From: an uncultured Collinsella sp.
Lineage (GTDB): Bacteria > Actinomycetota > Coriobacteriia > Coriobacteriales > Coriobacteriaceae
Direction of reading: 5' to 3'
NCBI GenBank assembly: GCA_902465425.1
Contig: CABQNA010000006.1
Span: 1-23,501, forward strand
Length of the DNA: 23,501 nucleotides
Positions 14,220 to 21,019 of the stretch are shown one piece after another. How positions within the stretch are numbered: the stretch's first letter is position 1; every line of letters begins with the position of its first letter. The notes below the pieces were generated by a model that was not told the DNA's origin, ran no database searches, and saw only the letters and a program-made list of their open reading frames with translations. The translations under genes and the position numbers were made by a program.

Positions 14220-14245
14220 TTACGCGGGTTGGTAAACCCGCGTAA
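14220..14245 (-). terminator. Perfect hairpin directly after pyrE
   Basis: TTACGCGGGTT (14220-14230) and AACCCGCGTAA (14235-14245) pair over 11 bases with a GGTA loop, three bases after the pyrE stop. No T-tract follows on the minus strand, so it may be an RNA-stabilising 3' end or part of a bidirectional terminator. Confidence 0.5.
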
Positions 14246-14248
14246 CTA

Positions 14249-14932
14249 CTACTCCCGTGCTCCGTACTGCTCGTAGTAGGCGTCGATGGCGGTCTTGAGC
14301 TCGTCGTCGATGACAACCTTGCCGTCGATCTCGTGGTTGTAGAGGGTCTCGACGACCTCAGCCATGGAGACGATGCTCGCGACGGGGAAACCGTACTTGG
14401 CCTCGATCTCCTTCTGCGCGGTGGTCACACCGCCCTTGCCGACCTCCATGCGGTTGAGGGACACGATCAGGCCCTTGATCTCGACATCGGCAGCAGCCTT
14501 GACCTTGGGATAGGTCTCGTCGATGGACTTGCCGCTGGTGGTAACGTCCTCGACCATGACCACACGGTCGCCGTCCTTGGGCTCATAACCCAGCAGGTTG
14601 CCCTTATCGGCACCGTGGTCCTTGGCCTCCTTGCGGTCGCAGCAGTACTTGACCTCCTTGCCGTACAGCTCGTGGTAGGCAATTGCGGTCACGACGGCCA
14701 GCGGAATACCCTTGTAGGCCGGTCCAAACAGCACATCAAAGTCGTCGCCAAAGTTATCGTGGATGGCTTGGGCGTAATACTCGCCCAGCTTCTTGAGCTG
14801 ATAGCCCGTCACGTAAGCGCCGGCGTTCATAAAGAACGGGGACTGACGGCCGCTCTTGAGCGTAAAGCTGCCGAACTTAAGAACGTCGGACTCGACCATA
14901 AACTTGATGAACTCTTGCTTGTAAGCCTCCAT
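14249..14932 (-). CDS. pyrE: Orotate phosphoribosyltransferase
   Basis: This enzyme joins orotate and PRPP to give orotidine 5'-phosphate in pyrimidine synthesis; it is cytosolic and dimeric. The protein has 227 residues, typical of the longer PyrE form. Visible marks are the N-terminal FTLKSGRQSPFFMNAG substrate segment, LFGPAYKGIPLA, the flexible catalytic loop KEAKDHGADKG (Lys and His over the active site), and the PRPP-binding VVMVEDVTTSGKS (acidic pair followed by TTSGKS). ATG at 14932 has GAGAGGAG five bases upstream. No other pyrimidine gene is adjacent, so it appears to be transcribed alone and ends at the hairpin cluster 13987-14245. Confidence 0.96.
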   Translation of the reverse strand: MEAYKQEFIKFMVESDVLKFGSFTLKSGRQSPFFMNAGAYVTGYQLKKLGEYYAQAIHDNFGDDFDVLFGPAYKGIPLAVVTAIAYHELYGKEVKYCCDRKEAKDHGADKGNLLGYEPKDGDRVVMVEDVTTSGKSIDETYPKVKAAADVEIKGLIVSLNRMEVGKGGVTTAQKEIEAKYGFPVASIVSMAEVVETLYNHEIDGKVVIDDELKTAIDAYYEQYGARE

Positions 14933-15062
14933 GCGGGCTCCTCTCGTAATCGCGTACGTGCCTTCCAGTTTAGCGCAGGCGAAGCGTCGATGCGGGCGCG
15001 CTTTGGGGCCACGGCATTCTGTAAAGGCTTTGTCAGGGGAAATGGTTTTCCGAACAATGGGG

Positions 15063-15091
15063 TTGACATGTCAAACCCCCTCATCAAGAAT
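15063..15091 (+). promoter_or_regulatory. Candidate mgtA promoter with embedded palindrome
   Basis: A perfect -35 TTGACA (15063-15068), a 17-base spacer and AAGAAT (15086-15091, 4/6) lie on the plus strand. The -35 is half of the perfect 12-base palindrome TTGACATGTCAA (15063-15074), itself flanked by GGGG and CCCC, so a dimeric repressor could bind over it. Confidence 0.4.
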
Positions 15092-15158
15092 ACGGGCGGA
15101 TTAAAAAGGGGTACGAGATACCCAAAGCGCGCTGCGCTCAGCCTTTAGGAGGTGTGCC

Positions 15159-15230
15159 ATGGAAGGCAGTCCTAGTCGAAAAACCTGCATGTCGCCCTCG
15201 GCACGCCGCGAGGACTCCGCACACGCATAA
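15159..15230 (+). CDS. Possible 23-residue leader peptide upstream of mgtA
   Basis: The ORF runs ATG to TAA and starts MEGSPSRKTCM, with two prolines and several basic and Ser residues. AGGAGGTG sits five bases before the ATG, one of the strongest ribosome sites in the window, which is hard to explain unless it is translated. It lies 139 bases upstream of the Mg2+ ATPase, with a hairpin in between. In enterobacteria mgtA is controlled by translation of a short leader ORF (mgtL); no sequence similarity is implied, only the same layout. It could also be chance. Confidence 0.4.
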   Translation: MEGSPSRKTCMSPSARREDSAHA

Positions 15231-15256
15231 ACGCCACCGGCAGATCGCCAAAACCA

Positions 15257-15284
15257 CCACAAAGGCGCGCTGCACCCTTTGTGG
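15257..15284 (+). promoter_or_regulatory. Leader hairpin between the small ORF and mgtA
   Basis: CCACAAAGG (15257-15265) and CCTTTGTGG (15276-15284) pair perfectly around a 10-base loop. A second small stem GCTCA/TGAGC follows, then T6 about 10 bases later. The T-run is too far for a standard terminator, but the segment could switch between structures depending on translation of the small ORF. Confidence 0.4.
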
Positions 15285-15369
15285 GCTCAAGAGCTTGACG
15301 TGAGCGACATCTAGGTTTTTTGAAGCAAATACGACACGTACGCTAACTCCCCTCAACAAGGAGGACCCT

Positions 15370-18138
15370 ATGCTGATGCTCAAAACCGTCACGGTACTCG
15401 AAGCCATCTCCAAGCGCCGCCGCACGGCGCGCCCTGCCGCTCATACCGGCCTATCCAAGAACACCATATTCGCCGCCACCCATAGCGCCGAGGACGCCCT
15501 CGTACTGCTTGACGCCACGGCAAACGGCCTCACCGTCGAGCAGGCAACTGAGCGCCTGAACGCCGTCGGCCCCAACACCATCGAGGCAACGACCAAAACG
15601 CTCGCCCGCCGCATCGCCGACGCGTTCATCGATCCCTTCGCCGGCATCCTCGCCGCGCTCGCGCTGGTCTCGCTCTACATCGACGTGCTCGCCGTACCCG
15701 AGCCGCAGCGCGACCCCTCCACGGTCATCGTCATCGGCATCATGCTGCTGGTATCGGGCGGTATGAAGTTTATCCAGGAAGCCCGCAGCGGCAATGCGGC
15801 CGAGGCCCTTAAGGACCTGGTCTCCAACACTTGCACCGCCCTGCGCGACGGCGAGCGCGTCGAGATCCCCTTTGACGAGCTCGTCCCCGGCGATGTGATC
15901 CGCCTCTCTGCCGGCGATATGGTTCCAGCCGATGCCCGCATCATCACCGCGCGCGACCTGTTTGTCATCGAATCCGCACTCACCGGCGAGAGCGAGGCCG
16001 TCGAGAAGACCGCTGCCATCACCGTCGTCGAGGGCGCCGACGGCTCCGCGCTGCCGCTCTCTGCCTGCAAGAACATCGTCTTTACCGGCACCTCCGTGCA
16101 AAACGGCGCTGCCATGGCGCTTGTCGTTGCCACCGGTTCGGACACCTACCTGGGCGGCATCGCCAAGATGCTCAACGGGCGCGGCGAGAAGAGCGCGTTT
16201 GACCGCGGCGTCTCGAGCGTCTCCATGTTGCTCGTACGCCTCATGCTCGCTATGGCGCCGGCCGTCTTTGCCATCAACGCCGCCACCAAGGGCAACGTCA
16301 TCGACGCGCTGCTGTTCGCCACGAGCGTAGCCGTGGGCATTACGCCGCAGATGCTCCCCGTCATCGTGACCACGAGCCTGTCGCAGGGCGCCAAGGACCT
16401 CGCCCGTCGCCAGGTTATCGTCAAAGAACTGCCGGCGATCCAAAACCTGGGTGCCATGGACGTCCTGTGCTGTGACAAGACCGGCACCCTCACCGAAGAC
16501 CGCATCGTGCTCGAGCGCTACCTCAACACCGATGGCGACGAGGACACGCGTGTGCTGCGCCATGCGTTTTTGAACAGCTTCTTCCAGACCGGCCTCAAAA
16601 ATCTTATCGACCTGGCCGTAATCGACCGTGCCGATGTGACACCCTCGACCGTCGCACCCGATTCCATGCTGGGCCAGAGCCTGCGCGACCGCTATACCAA
16701 GGTCGACGAGGTGCCCTTCGATTTCTCGCGCCGTCGCCTGAGCGTAGTTGTAGCCGACGCCCAGGGCAAAACCCAGATGGTTACCAAGGGAGCTGCCGAG
16801 GAAATGCTCGAGATCTGCTCCTTTGTCGAGGTCGATGGCATCGCTCAGCCGCTCACCAAAGACAAGCTCGCCCAGATTCGCAAGCAGGTCGCCAGACTTA
16901 ACGCCGAGGGCCTACGCGTAATTGCTGTGGCGCAGAAGACCAATCCGCGCTGCGTGGGCGAGTTTGGCATCGCCGACGAGTGCGACATGGTGCTGATGGG
17001 CTTTTTGGCCTTCCTCGATCCGCCCAAAGCAAGTGCTGCGGGCGCCGTCGCCACCCTCGAGGCCAAGGGCGTGGCGGTCAAGGTCCTAACCGGCGACAAC
17101 GACCGCGTCGCCGCCACCGTCTGCGAGCAGATTGGTATCGATGCGAGCAACGTCTTGCTCGGCTCCGAGATCGATGCGCTCGATGACGCCGAACTTGCCG
17201 AGCGCGCCGAGAAAACCCACCTCTTCGCCAAGCTCTCGCCGCTGCAGAAGGCGCGCCTGGTACGTGTCATGCGCGAGATGCTCGGCCACACCGTGGGCTT
17301 TATGGGCGACGGCATCAACGACGCCGCCGCCATGCGTGCAAGCGATTGCGGCATCTCGGTCGATTCGGCCGTCGATATTGCCAAGGAATCCGCCGATATC
17401 ATCTTGCTTCAGAAGGACCTGGGCGTGCTCGAGCGCGGCATCATCGAAGGCCGCCGCACTTACGGCAACCTGCTCAAGTACTTCAAGACCACGGTGAGCT
17501 CCAACTTTGGCAATGTGCTGTCCGTGACCGTCGCGAGCCTGTTCTTGCCGTTTTTGCCCATGAGCGCCCTGCAGCTGGTACTGCTGTCGCTGGTCTACGA
17601 GATCGTGTGCATCGCACTGCCGTGGGACACCGTCGATGACGCCTGGACTGCCCGCCCGCGTGCCTGGGACGCCGCGTCCATCAAGGGCTTTACGCTCGAG
17701 CTGGGCCCCGTGAGCTCGCTGTTTGACATCGTGACCTTCGCCGCGCTCTTCTTTGTCGTGTGCCCCGCCGCCGTGGACGCAAGCTGGTCCGAGCTTGCCG
17801 CCGCGGGCGACGTCGCGGGTATGGCGACCTTTGCTGCGCTCTTCCAGAGCGGCTGGTTTGTCGAGTCCATGTGGTCGCAGACACTCGTGGTCCACATGCT
17901 GCGTTCCCCGCATCTGCCGAGCCCGCGCGACCACGCCGCGCCCACACTGTGCGTTCTCACCGTACTGGGCCTGGCGCTCGTCACCTGGCTGCCGGCAAGC
18001 CCCATCGCCGATGCACTGGGCCTCATGCCGCTGCCGACGAGCTTCTTCGCGCTGCTCATCGGCATCGTCTCTGCCTACATCGCGCTCACCCAGCTGGCAA
18101 AGCGCCGCTACATTGCCCGCCACGGCGAGCTGCTGTAG
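15370..18138 (+). CDS. mgtA: MgtA/MgtB-type Mg2+-importing P-type ATPase
   Basis: This integral membrane pump (type IIIB) brings Mg2+ into the cell using ATP. It has 922 residues, close to the family length of about 900. The N-terminus is basic; helices 1-2 lie near 80-145. The actuator domain has LTGESE (near 204). Helices 3-4 contain the cation-binding GITPQMLP. The phosphorylation loop is CCDKTGTLTED (Asp369). The nucleotide domain has KGAAEEM, and the hinge is MGDGINDAAAM (Asp647). Then come VDIAKESADIILLQKDLGVLERGIIEGR and SSNFGNVLSVTVAS, strongly MgtA-like, and a C-terminal membrane block. ATG at 15370 has GGAGG five bases upstream. It is a single-gene unit with a long leader that may sense Mg2+ or translation. 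Confidence 0.93.
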   Translation: MLMLKTVTVLEAISKRRRTARPAAHTGLSKNTIFAATHSAEDALVLLDATANGLTVEQATERLNAVGPNTIEATTKTLARRIADAFIDPFAGILAALALVSLYIDVLAVPEPQRDPSTVIVIGIMLLVSGGMKFIQEARSGNAAEALKDLVSNTCTALRDGERVEIPFDELVPGDVIRLSAGDMVPADARIITARDLFVIESALTGESEAVEKTAAITVVEGADGSALPLSACKNIVFTGTSVQNGAAMALVVATGSDTYLGGIAKMLNGRGEKSAFDRGVSSVSMLLVRLMLAMAPAVFAINAATKGNVIDALLFATSVAVGITPQMLPVIVTTSLSQGAKDLARRQVIVKELPAIQNLGAMDVLCCDKTGTLTEDRIVLERYLNTDGDEDTRVLRHAFLNSFFQTGLKNLIDLAVIDRADVTPSTVAPDSMLGQSLRDRYTKVDEVPFDFSRRRLSVVVADAQGKTQMVTKGAAEEMLEICSFVEVDGIAQPLTKDKLAQIRKQVARLNAEGLRVIAVAQKTNPRCVGEFGIADECDMVLMGFLAFLDPPKASAAGAVATLEAKGVAVKVLTGDNDRVAATVCEQIGIDASNVLLGSEIDALDDAELAERAEKTHLFAKLSPLQKARLVRVMREMLGHTVGFMGDGINDAAAMRASDCGISVDSAVDIAKESADIILLQKDLGVLERGIIEGRRTYGNLLKYFKTTVSSNFGNVLSVTVASLFLPFLPMSALQLVLLSLVYEIVCIALPWDTVDDAWTARPRAWDAASIKGFTLELGPVSSLFDIVTFAALFFVVCPAAVDASWSELAAAGDVAGMATFAALFQSGWFVESMWSQTLVVHMLRSPHLPSPRDHAAPTLCVLTVLGLALVTWLPASPIADALGLMPLPTSFFALLIGIVSAYIALTQLAKRRYIARHGELL

Positions 18139-18156
18139 CAAGTAGACGGAAAACAC

Positions 18157-18230
18157 CCTGCCAGCTGCCGTTGCCACTACCACAGCTGCCAGCGCCCCTG
18201 CCACTGCCGTTGCCTCTGCCGCCGCCGCAA
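18157..18230. repeat. Degenerate CTGCC/GTTGCC simple repeat after mgtA
   Basis: About 74 bases are built from six-base-like units ending GCC (CTGCCG, TTGCCA, CTGCCA, CCTGCC). It starts some 18 bases after the mgtA stop and is not part of any gene. It is low in complexity, probably grown by slippage. Confidence 0.6.
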
Positions 18231-18245
18231 TCTATCCCCTCAGCA

Positions 18246-18311
18246 ATTGCGGTGAAATAGTTCCTGTTTAAAGCCTCGTGACTTTAATTTAGGGACTATT
18301 CCACCGCAACT
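18246..18311. repeat. 66-bp inverted-repeat element, copy 2
   Basis: Left arm AATTGCGGTGAAATAGTTCC and right arm GGGACTATTCCACCGCAACTT are inverted and nearly complementary. Both match the arms of copy 1 (12273-12339) closely, while the centre differs. It lies between the convergent mgtA and luxR-type genes and may serve as their shared terminator. Confidence 0.8.
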
Positions 18312-18325
18312 TATTGGAGGATTAG

Positions 18326-19870
18326 CTAGTCCTTGGGCGTCCAGGACCAGAAGAAGTTGATAAGGGCCACACGCGAGGCGGTATCGGTCTTCTTGTTGAT
18401 TGAGGAAATGTGGCGATAGAGCGTGGAGCGCGAAAGGAAGAGCGTTGTGGCGATGTCCTGAACGCTCTGGTCCGAAGCGACCAATACCTCAAGAATATCG
18501 CGCTCGCGCTCTGTAAGCCCAAAGGTGGCGACGAAAGCATCGAGGCGTTCATCGGACGTGAGCTCCGCTGCCTCCACGGGCTCGGGGTCGGAGCATGTGG
18601 GCGCAAGATCCCCACCAAGATCGTCGGTGGCAAGCGGCAGGCCATCCTGCATCACGGCATCATCGGCTCGTTGCCCCAACTGCCCCAGCAGCGTAATCGC
18701 AATGCCCACAAACATCACGAGCGCCGCACCGACCGCAGCCAGCACGTTTTGACTCAAGATGATCGCCACCGCCGGCGCCGTCACGAGCATCGAGCACACG
18801 TTGTTGACGACGCGACCCATGCACGGCCAAAAATATGACCAGCGCGCATAGAGCGAGACGGCGGCATATTTTGTGGTAAAGAACACCACGAAAAAGCCCG
18901 AGCCCAGATAAAAGATGATCGTGGCAGCAAGCTCGTTGCCGCCATTGCCATCGACGATGAGCACAAAGAACGAAAGCGTGGACAGTATGGCGGCACATGT
19001 CATGCCGATATTCATATACGAGCGGCCGTGCAGGTCAAATAGTGCGCCAGCGACCAACGAGCTCACGACAAGCAGCAGGCGCGGCCAATCGCCCAAATCG
19101 ACGGCTCCGACAGCATGCAGGGTCGTAAAGCCCGCGTTGAGAGCGGCGAATACGCTGGAAAGATACGCCGTCGCCACGGTCAGGCGAACTACGGCGCGAC
19201 GGAATGCCGCCTTTGCCTCGGGATCGTCATGCCACTTGGCGCCATATTCCAGAGCATCTACCGAAAGCCCGGCAGCACTGGGTTCAAAGTTGGGATCGGA
19301 CTCGTCGCGCAGCTTGGCGCGTCGGGCACCGTGGAGCAACGCCACCTGCGCGATCGCACAGACAACCAGAACAGCCTGCTGAGGAATGCCGACAGGCATC
19401 ACCATGTGGTTGAGCACCTGCACCAGAACGCCCATGGCGTAAGAAAGTGCGGCGGCGCGCGCCAAGCAGGGCGTTCGCGCAAAGCGCCTCGCAAAATTTG
19501 CATGGGCAGTCGATCCGCAGTAGCCCAGCGCGCAGCACGCCACCAGGCCGCCGGCAATTACTACCTCAAACCGCACTGCCATAATCATCAGCAGCAACGC
19601 CGATACCAACAGCACGCCTGTAATATCGCTCGTCGCATCGATCGCCTGGGGATGGCGATAGTATAGAAATGGGCGCACGAAAAAGCCAATCACGCTCGCG
19701 CCGACAACGATGCTCTCGTAGATGACGACCTCACTCGATGGCACGAACTCGGCTATGCGCACATCAAAGAGATACTCGCACGCCAAAAACGTGAAGAAGA
19801 ACAGTGCCAGGCATATAATCTCCCGAATGCCCCGACGCAGATATGCGGTTGTGTCTCCCGTGCCCCTCAT
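18326..19870 (-). CDS. Membrane-bound LuxR-type transcription regulator of Coriobacteriia
   Basis: This protein of 514 residues has about 12 hydrophobic segments between residues 15 and 415, MFS-like in spacing but without known transporter motifs. A cytosolic acidic linker follows, and a LuxR/GerE helix-turn-helix ends the protein: LTERERDILEVLVASDQSVQDIATTLFLSRSTLYRHISSINKKTDTASRVALINFF. The -QDIA..L.LS..T...H...I..K- pattern is the DNA-recognition part. No receiver domain is present. The start at 19870 (GGGGGT six bases upstream) is preferred to a TTG at 19891. It probably senses a signal through the membrane part and regulates nearby or unlinked genes; the signal is unknown. It converges with mgtA and is divergent from the zinc-ribbon/SPFH genes. 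Such proteins occur in many copies in Coriobacteriia genomes. Confidence 0.87.
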   Translation of the reverse strand: MRGTGDTTAYLRRGIREIICLALFFFTFLACEYLFDVRIAEFVPSSEVVIYESIVVGASVIGFFVRPFLYYRHPQAIDATSDITGVLLVSALLLMIMAVRFEVVIAGGLVACCALGYCGSTAHANFARRFARTPCLARAAALSYAMGVLVQVLNHMVMPVGIPQQAVLVVCAIAQVALLHGARRAKLRDESDPNFEPSAAGLSVDALEYGAKWHDDPEAKAAFRRAVVRLTVATAYLSSVFAALNAGFTTLHAVGAVDLGDWPRLLLVVSSLVAGALFDLHGRSYMNIGMTCAAILSTLSFFVLIVDGNGGNELAATIIFYLGSGFFVVFFTTKYAAVSLYARWSYFWPCMGRVVNNVCSMLVTAPAVAIILSQNVLAAVGAALVMFVGIAITLLGQLGQRADDAVMQDGLPLATDDLGGDLAPTCSDPEPVEAAELTSDERLDAFVATFGLTERERDILEVLVASDQSVQDIATTLFLSRSTLYRHISSINKKTDTASRVALINFFWSWTPKD

Positions 19871-20257
19871 GGTTAACCCCCGGCCGCTCAATTGTCTGGA
19901 AATCTATTTTAATAAAGAACCAGTCTCAATATCGAAGCCAGGCTCGAAATGTTGCCAATTCGACCCCAGCCGTCCACATCACGCCGCGATTTTGAGCCGC
20001 ATGGACCAGAAGGGACGCGCGCGATCTCTAGCTCGGCCAGGAGTGTCTCCAACTACCACTCATTTAAGTACGTCCCCAATGAGTAGCCGAAGAGTGTCCC
20101 CCGCGACTAGTCGTTTAAGAACGTCCCCAACGACTAGTCAAAAATGGGCCATATGTCCCAGTTGTGGAGACTCCTTGAGCCGTCTGGGTATCGCGAAGGA
20201 TCGCGCACTCCCCCATCATCAAAAGTGACACACGCTACCTGTTGATGGGAGGCAGCC
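19871..20257. other. Divergent intergenic region with tandem hairpin repeats
   Basis: This 387-base gap lies between the luxR-type gene (-) and the DUF4428-type gene (+). It contains a 51-bp tandem repeat (20041-20139) and the GGGAGG ribosome site five bases before ATG 20258. No gene was found in 19892-20040, and no convincing promoter for the downstream genes was identified. Confidence 0.6.
20041..20139. repeat. Two tandem 51-bp units, each with a conserved-loop hairpin (copies A and B)
   Basis: Unit 1 starts GAGTGTCTCC (20041) and unit 2 GAGTGTCCCC (20092), exactly 51 bases apart; in both the loop begins 24 bases in. Copy A: ACTCATT and AATGAGT (20058-20064, 20078-20084) around TAAGTACGTCCCC. 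Copy B: GACTAGTCGTT and AACGACTAGTC (20105-20115, 20129-20139), 11 perfect pairs around TAAGAACGTCCCC. The arms differ between copies yet remain self-complementary, while the loop is kept. Confidence 0.85.
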
Positions 20258-20995
20258 ATGGGCTTCTTTGACAAGATGTTCGAGAAGAAAGAGTGCGCGA
20301 TTTGCGGTACCGAGCTGGGACTTCTAGGTAAGACAAAAATCAATGAAGGCTACCTGTGCAAAGAGTGCGCCGGCAAGCTCTCCCCCTACTTTCACGGCTA
20401 TCGCTCCAGCACCGCGGACGATATCCGTGAGCAACTCGCCTACCGCGAGGCCAACGCCGAACGCCTGTCTTCGTTCAACCCCACGCGCACGCTTTCTGCC
20501 GGGCGCACCAATATTATGCTCGATGAGGACGCGGGCCTGCTGATCATCACTTCGCAGAGCCGCTGGCGCGACGCCAATCCCGACATCATCGAGTTCTCGC
20601 AGGTACTCGGCTGCGATATGGATATCGACGAGCAGCGCACCGAGATCTATCGCGAGACCAAGGACGGCGAGCGCGAGAGCTACAACCCGCCGCGCTACGA
20701 CCTGGATTACGACTTTAATCTGACCATCCACGTCAACACGCCGTACTTTACCGAGATCAACCTGCGCGTGAACGACTCCACCATCGATCAGCGCGGCTCC
20801 ATCGAATATCGCGAGGCCAAGCGCCAGGCAACCGAAGTCCGCGATGCGCTGGTGCAGCTGCGCCAGGAGACGCGCGACAGCGTCGTGGCCGCCAAGGCCC
20901 CCAAGACCGCGGTGACCTGCCCCTTCTGCGGAGCCACCACCATTCCCGATGCCAGCGGGCGCTGCGAATACTGCGGCGGCGCCATCGGCGCATAG
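20258..20995 (+). CDS. DUF4428-like protein with N- and C-terminal zinc motifs
   Basis: This 245-residue soluble protein starts with a treble-clef-like zinc site (ECAICGTELGLLGKTKINEGYLCKECAGKL), characteristic of the DUF4428 N-terminus. A central domain (about 70-190) is rich in strands, with LLIITSQSRWRDANPDIIEFSQV and LTIHVNTPYFTEINLRV. A C-terminal zinc ribbon, CPFCGATTIPDASGRCEYCGG, is joined by a helical, basic linker. The ATG at 20258 has GGGAGG five bases upstream. The next gene starts 24 bases after its stop, so it is first in a plus-strand operon. Zinc-ribbon tails also occur on the other two proteins of the operon, hinting that they act together at a membrane complex. No enzymatic role can be inferred. 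Confidence 0.8.
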   Translation: MGFFDKMFEKKECAICGTELGLLGKTKINEGYLCKECAGKLSPYFHGYRSSTADDIREQLAYREANAERLSSFNPTRTLSAGRTNIMLDEDAGLLIITSQSRWRDANPDIIEFSQVLGCDMDIDEQRTEIYRETKDGERESYNPPRYDLDYDFNLTIHVNTPYFTEINLRVNDSTIDQRGSIEYREAKRQATEVRDALVQLRQETRDSVVAAKAPKTAVTCPFCGATTIPDASGRCEYCGGAIGA

Positions 20996-21019
20996 CCTCC
21001 GGCAGCGAAAGGACCGATC

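Larger units (their letters stand above)
13945..14248. other. Palindrome-rich intergenic region between thrE-type gene and pyrE
   Basis: These 304 bases hold no convincing gene. They contain four separate palindromic structures (13987-14049, 14051-14081, 14114-14198, 14220-14245), so almost half of the region is self-complementary. The minus-strand 71-codon frame over part of it has no ribosome site and is made of the palindrome sequence. Confidence 0.7.
14933..15369 (+). other. Divergent intergenic region: pyrE upstream and mgtA leader
   Basis: These 437 bases separate pyrE (-) and the Mg2+ ATPase (+). They contain the pyrE ribosome site, a candidate mgtA promoter (15063-15091), a 23-codon ORF with a strong ribosome site (15159-15230), a 9-base-stem hairpin (15257-15284) and a T6 run at 15315-15321. 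The transcript leader would be about 270 bases, long enough for regulation. Confidence 0.55.

Noticed and set aside
15451..16563. 370-codon minus-strand ORF opposite the first part of mgtA
   Set aside because: Shadow frame with repetitive Gly/Asp/Arg composition; the plus-strand motifs (TGES, DKTGT) settle the coding strand.
17086..18204. 372-codon minus-strand ORF opposite mgtA
   Set aside because: Shadow of the P-type ATPase; no ribosome site, no recognisable motifs, and Gln/His/Arg-rich composition.
20041..20139. CRISPR-like array suggested by tandem palindromic repeats
   Set aside because: Only two units, with varying arms and a conserved loop, no unique spacers of equal length and no cas genes nearby.
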